A DNA stretch of 6,123 nucleotides from Prevotellaceae bacterium (GTDB lineage Bacteria > Bacteroidota > Bacteroidia > Bacteroidales > UBA932), in assembly GCA_031273285.1 (NCBI GenBank), contig JAISSE010000003.1, positions 1-6,123 of the forward strand. The letters run 5' to 3'. The notes under the pieces are model-generated. The model was not told the DNA's origin and ran no database searches. It saw only the letters and a program-made list of their open reading frames with translations. Position 1 is the stretch's first letter. Every line of letters begins with the position of its first letter. Shown piece by piece: positions 1 through 4,506 of the stretch. The translations under genes were made by a program, and so were the position numbers.

Positions 1-20
1 ACCGATAAAAGGCAATACGG

Positions 21-1403
21 ATGAAAACCAGAAAATTATTGTCGATAATGTTTGGCGGAGCGGCGTCTGTTGCGTCCGTGTCCGTTGCAGCGCAGTCGAA
101 TGTCGAGCGTCCCAACATCATCGTCATCCTGACCGATGACATGGGATTTGGGGACGTCGGCGTTTATGGCGGCAAGTTCGTCCCCACGCCGAATATCGAC
201 AGGATGGCGGACGAAGGCGTACGTTTTACGCAGTATTACAGCGCGTCGCCCATCAGTTCGCCTTCGCGGGCGGGACTGCTTACCGGCAGATGTCCGGGCA
301 ATTTTCACATCACAAGCTACCTGCAGACAAGAGCGGGCAACCGGTCGGCGGAAATGGCGGATTATCTGAATCCCGATGCGCCAACTCTGCCGCGTACCCT
401 GCAAGCGGCGGGCTACAGGACGGGTCATTTCGGCAAATGGCATCTTGGCGGCGGACGCGATGTGAAGGACGCGCCTTCCATCACAAAATACGGTTACGAC
501 GAGTACGTCAGCACCTACGAAAGTCCCGATCCCGACCCGTTTATCACGGCAACCGACTGGATATGGTCGGCGAAAGACAGTATCAAACGCTGGAACCGCA
601 CGGCTTATTTCGTCGACAAAACGCTTGATTTCCTGAAAAGAAACAGCGGACAGCCCTGTTTCGTCAATCTGTGGCCCGACGACATGCACACGCCGTGGGT
701 GGGCAGTATCGAAGAACAAAAACTGTTTCCCGACGGCGAAAACAGCGAAAAGAATTTCCGTACCGTCCTGATCGAGTACGACCGGCAGATAGGACGGCTG
801 CTGGCAGGACTGAAAGAATTGGGTATCGACAGAAATACCATCGTTATTTTCACAAGCGACAATGGTCCTGCGCCAAGTTTTCGCGGCAGCCGCGCGGGTA
901 ATTACAGAGGCTGCAAGGCGTCGCTCTACGAAGGAGGCATGCGCATGCCCTTCATTGTCTGGAGTCCCGACCGTTTGATTCCGCGCGCCAAAGTCGATAA
1001 CACGACCGTCGTCAGTGCTCTCGATTTGTTTGTCAGTCTGTGTAATATGGCGCATGCGACATTGCCCGTCAATTACGAAAGCGACGGCGTGGATATGAGC
1101 CGGGCGCTCGCCGGCGAACCTCAGCAGCGCGACAAAGCGATTTTCTGGGAATACCGGCGAAACGGCAGCAATGCCTTTCCTCAACCGGCGGATAAAGACG
1201 TCAGTCCGAATCTTGCCGTGCGCGAAGGCGACTGGAAACTGCTGATTAATGCCGACGGAACCGGCTTGGCGCTGTACAATCTTCGCGAAGACCAGCGGGA
1301 AACAACGAATCTCGGCGAAAAATATCCCGACAGGGCTTCCGAACTCAAAGAAAAAGTTCTGCGGTGGCGAAATTCGCTGCCTCCGAACCGAAACGGTGAA
1401 TAG
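21..1403 (+). CDS. Exported Ser-type sulfatase (S1 family, arylsulfatase-like)
   Basis: This 460-residue protein is predicted to hydrolyse sulfate esters, probably on a glycan, in the periplasm. Residues 1 to about 24 form a Sec signal peptide: a basic MKTRK start, then a small-residue hydrophobic stretch ending SVAAQ. There is no lipobox cysteine. The alkaline-phosphatase-fold core begins at PNIIVILTDDMG, with metal ligands D39 and D40. The sulfatase signature is S79-S-P-S-R83 followed by AGLLTGR, so the formylglycine precursor is serine. Other expected active-site residues are K139 and H141 in GKWHLG, H223 in DMHTPW, D280 and N281 in TSDNG, and K299 in YRGCK. The length is normal for the family and the C-terminal subdomain (WKLLIN, LYNLREDQRE) is intact. 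The chosen ATG gives the full signal peptide and has AAAAGG at 7-12 as a weak ribosome-binding site. The exact substrate and S1 subfamily cannot be read from sequence alone. A DUF4965-type enzyme gene follows after 59 bases. Confidence 0.95.
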   Translation: MKTRKLLSIMFGGAASVASVSVAAQSNVERPNIIVILTDDMGFGDVGVYGGKFVPTPNIDRMADEGVRFTQYYSASPISSPSRAGLLTGRCPGNFHITSYLQTRAGNRSAEMADYLNPDAPTLPRTLQAAGYRTGHFGKWHLGGGRDVKDAPSITKYGYDEYVSTYESPDPDPFITATDWIWSAKDSIKRWNRTAYFVDKTLDFLKRNSGQPCFVNLWPDDMHTPWVGSIEEQKLFPDGENSEKNFRTVLIEYDRQIGRLLAGLKELGIDRNTIVIFTSDNGPAPSFRGSRAGNYRGCKASLYEGGMRMPFIVWSPDRLIPRAKVDNTTVVSALDLFVSLCNMAHATLPVNYESDGVDMSRALAGEPQQRDKAIFWEYRRNGSNAFPQPADKDVSPNLAVREGDWKLLINADGTGLALYNLREDQRETTNLGEKYPDRASELKEKVLRWRNSLPPNRNGE

Positions 1404-1410
1404 GGTTGAT

Positions 1411-1431
1411 GTATGAAGTATGAAGTATGAA
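1411..1431 (+). repeat. Three tandem copies of the heptamer GTATGAA
   Basis: The spacer between the two plus-strand genes contains three perfect back-to-back GTATGAA units, at 1411-1417, 1418-1424 and 1425-1431, beginning 7 bases after the sulfatase stop codon. Each unit carries an ATG, and the 7-base period puts these in three different frames. The tiny ORFs they open are MKYEV (1413-1430), an 18-codon frame (1420-1476) running over the start of the next gene, and MKLN (1427-1441). None looks like a real protein. Unit number could vary by replication slippage, which would change the intercistronic distance but neither coding sequence. Confidence 0.8.
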
Positions 1432-1462
1432 ATTAAATTAAAAATAAATACACTGAGTTATT

Positions 1463-3940
1463 ATGAAAAAAATTAAAAATTTTTTGTTTGCATGCCTTGC
1501 CGTATTGCCGGCATGTGGAGGGAATGAAGTGCCGGTCGTAAAAAATGACCTTCGCGCTCCCGCTTATCCGCTGGTAACGATAGACCCGTATACCAGCGCC
1601 TGGTCGTTTTCCGATAATCTTTACGACGACAATGTAAAACATTGGACGGGAAAAGATTATCCTTTGCTCGGAGTTATCCGGGTCGATGGCAGACTCTATC
1701 GTTTTATGGGTGTCGAAAAGCCTGTTATAGAGCCTGTAGCCGCTATCTCGTACGAAGTTCCATGGACGGGAAAATACTCTTTCGACGAACCTGCAAAAGG
1801 TTGGGAACGAATTGATTTTAACGACAGTAAATGGAAATCCGGCGAGGCTGCTTTTGGTACTTCCGAAGAGACTAACGTCAAAACTCTTTGGAAAACAAAA
1901 GATATCTGGGTTAGACGGGATATCAAAGTCGATTCGTATGACCCTGCGCAAAAACTGTTCCTGAAATATTCGCACGACGACACTTTTGAACTGTATGTAA
2001 ACGGTGTACGGGTGGTTAAAACCGGCTACGTATGGCGTAAAGACGTGCTTGTCGAACTTACGGACGAAGTGAAGGCGACAATAAAAGACGGACGGATTGT
2101 CGTTGCCGCGCACTGCAGTAACAGAACCGGCGGCGCTCTGGTGGATTTCGGCATTTATGTCGAAGCCGGCATTCCGAAGTATTTCGAGAATGCGGCGGTA
2201 CAGAAATCCGTAAACGTGCAGGCTACGCAGACTCATTATGTGTTCGAATGTGGAAACGTCGAACTGAAACTCTCGTTTCTTGCGCCTCTTTTGCTCGACA
2301 ATCTGAATCTTGTGTCGCGTCCCGTGAATTATATTACGTACAGCATCGCGTCGCTGGACGGCAATGAACATCAGACGGAAATCTATTTCGAGGCGGCTCC
2401 GAACTGGGCGCTGCACGAACCTTCGCAGAAAAGCAGGGGAGAAGGCTTCGAAAAGGAAAATATGCTGTTTGTCAGGACAGGTAATGTCGAACAAAATGTT
2501 TTGAACAAAAAGGGCGACGACGTCCGTATCGACTGGGGATATTTTTACCTTGGCGTCGAGAAAGACAGCGCGTCGTCGTATGTTGCGGGCGATATTGCTG
2601 CCATTCGCGGACAATTTTCGGGAAACGGTTCGCTGTCGGGCGACGTTACGGCAAAAGACAATGCCTGCATCGCAGTGGCGCAGTCGCTGGGAAAAACGAA
2701 ATCGGCTTCGGGTAAAGCGCTGATCGGTTATGACGACGTCTATTCGATAACGTATTTCGGCACAAATCTTCGTCCTTACTGGAACAAAGACGGCTCGAAA
2801 ACGATAGAATCCGCATTTGCAGAGGCAAATAAAGAGTTCGCCGTCTTGAACGGCAAATGTTCGAAATTCGATTACGACCTGATTACAAAAGCAACCAAAG
2901 TCGGCGGTAAAGAATATGCCGAGTTGTGCGTACTTGCATACCGTCAGGCAATTGCGGCGCATAAACTTGTCGAAGCGCCGAACGGCGATTTGCTTTTCCT
3001 GTCGAAAGAGAATTTCAGCAACGGCTCAATCGGTACCGTTGACATCACTTATCCTTCGGCGCCTTTGTTCCTGCTGTACAGTCCCGAACTGACAAAGGGT
3101 CTGTTAAATCACATTTTCTATTACAGCGAAAGCGGAAAATGGAAAAAACCCTTCCCTGCTCACGATGTGGGGACATATCCGCGGGCAAACGGACAGACTT
3201 ACGGGGGCGACATGCCTGTGGAAGAAGCGGGTAATATGCTGACCGTTACGGCTGCCATTGCCAAAGTCGAAGGTAACGCAAAGTATGCGGAGAAACACTG
3301 GGATGTGCTGACTGTGTGGACGGATTATCTGGTCGAAAAAGGTCTTGACCCGGAAAATCAACTCTGTACCGACGATTTTGCCGGTCATTTTGCTCACAAT
3401 GTGAATCTGTCGGTAAAGGCTATAATGGGCGTCGCTTCATACGGTTATCTTGCCGATAAACTCGGTAAAAAAGATATCGCAAAAAAATATACCGACAAAG
3501 CGAAAGAAATGGCTCTGGAATGGATGAAAATGGCGGACGACGGCGACCACTATCGTTTGACTTTTGACCAGCAGGGTACATGGAGCCAAAAGTATAATCT
3601 GATATGGGATAAACTTCTTAAATTGAATATTTTCCCGAAAACGGTCATTCAAAAGGAAATCCCTTATTATCTGACAAAACAGAACGTTTACGGACTTCCG
3701 CTGGATAACCGCAAAAATTACACAAAAGCCGACTGGATCGTCTGGACTGCGACTTTGGCAGACGATACCGAAACATTCGGCAAATTTATTGCGCCTCTGT
3801 ATAAGTTTATGAACGAAACTGTTGACCGCGTCCCGATGTCCGACTGGTACAATACCGACAACAAAAGGCATGTCGGATTCCAGGCACGTTCCGTTGTAGG
3901 CGGATATTATATTAAACTGCTGGAAGAAAAATTGCGTTGA
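1463..3940 (+). CDS. DUF4964/DUF5127/DUF4965 'glutaminase A-like' lipoprotein, probable glycan-active enzyme
   Basis: This 825-residue protein begins with a lipoprotein signal (MKKIKNFLFACLAVLPAC, lipobox LPAC, acylated cysteine C18). Domains in order are as follows. A DUF4964-like N-terminus covers about 29-100 (RAPAYPLVTIDPYTSAWSFS, HWTGKDYPLLGVIRVDG). A beta-rich, galactose-binding-like segment covers about 100-233 (KGWERIDFNDSKW, DIWVRRDI, HDDTFELYVNG). A DUF5127-like region covers about 245-460. A DUF4965/DUF1793-like helical region runs from about 470 to the end. Conserved-looking motifs in the helical part are HDVGTYP (567-573), MPVEEAGNM (584-592), CTDDFAGH (635-642) and DRVPMSDWY (788-796). 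Databases often label this family glutaminase because of fungal GtaA. A helical-toroid architecture next to a sulfatase makes a glycosidase-like role at least as plausible, but that is inference. The start has an A/T-rich leader with no Shine-Dalgarno, normal for Bacteroidetes. It is probably cotranscribed with the upstream sulfatase, and a terminator follows 34 bases after the stop. It appears intact. Confidence 0.9.
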   Translation: MKKIKNFLFACLAVLPACGGNEVPVVKNDLRAPAYPLVTIDPYTSAWSFSDNLYDDNVKHWTGKDYPLLGVIRVDGRLYRFMGVEKPVIEPVAAISYEVPWTGKYSFDEPAKGWERIDFNDSKWKSGEAAFGTSEETNVKTLWKTKDIWVRRDIKVDSYDPAQKLFLKYSHDDTFELYVNGVRVVKTGYVWRKDVLVELTDEVKATIKDGRIVVAAHCSNRTGGALVDFGIYVEAGIPKYFENAAVQKSVNVQATQTHYVFECGNVELKLSFLAPLLLDNLNLVSRPVNYITYSIASLDGNEHQTEIYFEAAPNWALHEPSQKSRGEGFEKENMLFVRTGNVEQNVLNKKGDDVRIDWGYFYLGVEKDSASSYVAGDIAAIRGQFSGNGSLSGDVTAKDNACIAVAQSLGKTKSASGKALIGYDDVYSITYFGTNLRPYWNKDGSKTIESAFAEANKEFAVLNGKCSKFDYDLITKATKVGGKEYAELCVLAYRQAIAAHKLVEAPNGDLLFLSKENFSNGSIGTVDITYPSAPLFLLYSPELTKGLLNHIFYYSESGKWKKPFPAHDVGTYPRANGQTYGGDMPVEEAGNMLTVTAAIAKVEGNAKYAEKHWDVLTVWTDYLVEKGLDPENQLCTDDFAGHFAHNVNLSVKAIMGVASYGYLADKLGKKDIAKKYTDKAKEMALEWMKMADDGDHYRLTFDQQGTWSQKYNLIWDKLLKLNIFPKTVIQKEIPYYLTKQNVYGLPLDNRKNYTKADWIVWTATLADDTETFGKFIAPLYKFMNETVDRVPMSDWYNTDNKRHVGFQARSVVGGYYIKLLEEKLR

Positions 3941-3974
3941 ATCATTCTTTTTAAAAAGTTCTGTAAATCAGTAG

Positions 3975-4022
3975 GGACGACGCTTGATACACGTAAGTGT
4001 GGAAAAGCGCCGTCCTTTTTTT
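3975..4022 (+). terminator. Rho-independent terminator of the sulfatase/DUF4965 unit
   Basis: GGACGACGCTT (3975-3985) pairs with AAGCGCCGTCC (4005-4015) in an 11-position stem with one A-C mismatch, followed directly by seven T (4016-4022). Inside the loop, ACAC (3989-3992) pairs with GTGT (3997-4000) around a GTAA tetraloop, giving a two-tier hairpin. The T tract lies only on the plus-strand downstream side, so it should end plus-strand transcripts and not serve the convergent permease gene. Confidence 0.9.
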
Positions 4023-4029
4023 ATTTATC

Positions 4030-4089
4030 ATGAAACGGATGATTGCATTATTGCTTTCGCTTCAATTTATTAACCTGAGTTCCGGATAG
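4030..4089 (+). other. 19-codon signal-peptide-like ORF, possible gene fossil
   Basis: An ATG eight bases past the terminator T tract opens MKRMIALLLSLQFINLSSG and then TAG. The peptide has a basic start, a hydrophobic core and a small-residue end, like a cut-off Sec signal peptide. Beyond the TAG the same frame stays open for only 16 more codons, to a TAA at 4138-4140. No start signal is evident and a sequence this short may be chance. It could be the remnant of a deleted secreted-protein gene or, less likely, a real small membrane peptide. Confidence 0.2.
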
Positions 4090-4123
4090 GAACAATTGAT
4101 AAATTGCCGAAAACTAAGCGATT

Positions 4124-4137
4124 TGCCCGTTAGGGCA
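4124..4137. repeat. Short hairpin TGCCC-GTTA-GGGCA
   Basis: A perfect 5-bp stem with a four-base loop is followed by TAAATATCAATAGAAAC. From memory, a hairpin with an adjoining 'AATATC..TAGAA' tail resembles dispersed intergenic repeats in Bacteroidetes genomes, but copy number cannot be tested in this window. It has no coding capacity and no T tract, so it is not a terminator. Confidence 0.5.
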
Positions 4138-4177
4138 TAAATATCAATAGAAACACCAATATGGTTCTCCTCAAAAT

Positions 4178-4190
4178 TCCCCGAAGGGGA
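4178..4190. repeat. Short hairpin TCCCC-GAA-GGGGA
   Basis: A perfect 5-bp stem closes a GAA triloop; it is the second hairpin in the cluster. It shares the GAA loop with the larger palindrome at 4323-4345. No T tract follows, so termination is unlikely. Confidence 0.5.
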
Positions 4191-4200
4191 TTCACATGGA

Positions 4201-4213
4201 TGTCCTGCGGACA
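4201..4213. repeat. Short hairpin TGTCC-TGC-GGACA
   Basis: A perfect 5-bp stem with a TGC loop begins 10 bases after the previous hairpin. It is followed by a run of A (4213-4220), which on either strand is on the wrong side or of the wrong base to make an intrinsic terminator. Confidence 0.5.
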
Positions 4214-4322
4214 AAAAAAACAGCAGAATAAGAACACCTGCTATTGAGATTCAATATTTCTTAAACGGGATTCAGGTTACTAACAAAATAAAAATATAAA
4301 CATATGAAGCTGTTGTGATTCA

Positions 4323-4345
4323 ATTCGACCTCGAAGAGGTCGAAT
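4323..4345. repeat. Perfect 10-bp palindrome with GAA loop, first copy of an inverted pair
   Basis: ATTCGACCTC (4323-4332) and GAGGTCGAAT (4336-4345) form a perfect 10-bp stem around GAA. The reverse complement of this unit recurs at 4375-4395, so the two units are in opposite orientation, as in the BIME arrangement of REP elements. No T tract follows on either strand. Confidence 0.75.
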
Positions 4346-4374
4346 AACAGAAATGGACATTGCTTCTATAAACA

Positions 4375-4395
4375 TTTGACCTCTTCGAGGTCGAA
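4375..4395. repeat. Inverted copy of the 4323-4345 palindrome, TTC loop
   Basis: TTTGACCTC (4375-4383) pairs with GAGGTCGAA (4387-4395), with one T-G wobble, around TTC. Over 23 aligned positions (4374-4396) it matches the reverse complement of the first unit at 21. The 28 bases between the two units (4346-4373) show no palindrome. The two units could therefore each fold alone or pair with one another as one long stem. Confidence 0.75.
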
Positions 4396-4506
4396 CTGCA
4401 TCCCTCCTGTGTGTCTGTTTTTATCTTTTTGTCATGGGTATTTCATTAAATTTTCATCACAGTTTCTTAAATTGACGGCATTGGGTACGCCACGTCTCCT
4501 CAATCA

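Larger units (their letters stand above)
4023..4506. other. Convergent intergenic region rich in short palindromes, no convincing gene
   Basis: These roughly 480 A/T-rich bases lie between the plus-strand terminator and the 3' end of the minus-strand permease gene. They hold a 19-codon signal-peptide-like ORF and five compact hairpins, listed separately, of at least four sequence types. No long ORF, tRNA or transposase is visible. The part from about 4396 to 4506 shows nothing clear beyond T-rich runs. No U-tract-flanked terminator for the permease could be found on the minus strand. Confidence 0.7.

Noticed and set aside
36..1184. Minus-strand open frame of 382 codons opposite the sulfatase
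   Set aside because: It is an Arg/Val-rich shadow with no recognisable motif, while the opposite strand carries every sulfatase active-site motif.
1433..2962. Minus-strand open frame of 509 codons opposite the DUF4965-type gene
   Set aside because: The translation is rich in Arg, Phe, Ile and Cys with no domain or signal. It mirrors a well-supported plus-strand gene and arises from that gene's codon choice.
3947..3958. CTTTTTAAAAAG palindrome as an operator
   Set aside because: It is a simple A/T palindrome just after a stop codon and before a terminator, where an operator makes little sense; likely chance.
4201..4220. Hairpin plus A run as a minus-strand terminator for the permease
   Set aside because: Read on the minus strand, the T run comes before the hairpin and not after it, and the site is about 290 bases from the stop codon.
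4375..4395. Palindrome as the permease terminator
   Set aside because: The minus-strand sequence after the stem is ATGTTTATAG with no U tract, and an inverted copy lies next to it, favouring a repeat element.
4124..4395. CRISPR array
   Set aside because: The hairpins differ in sequence and spacing; there are no regularly spaced identical direct repeats.
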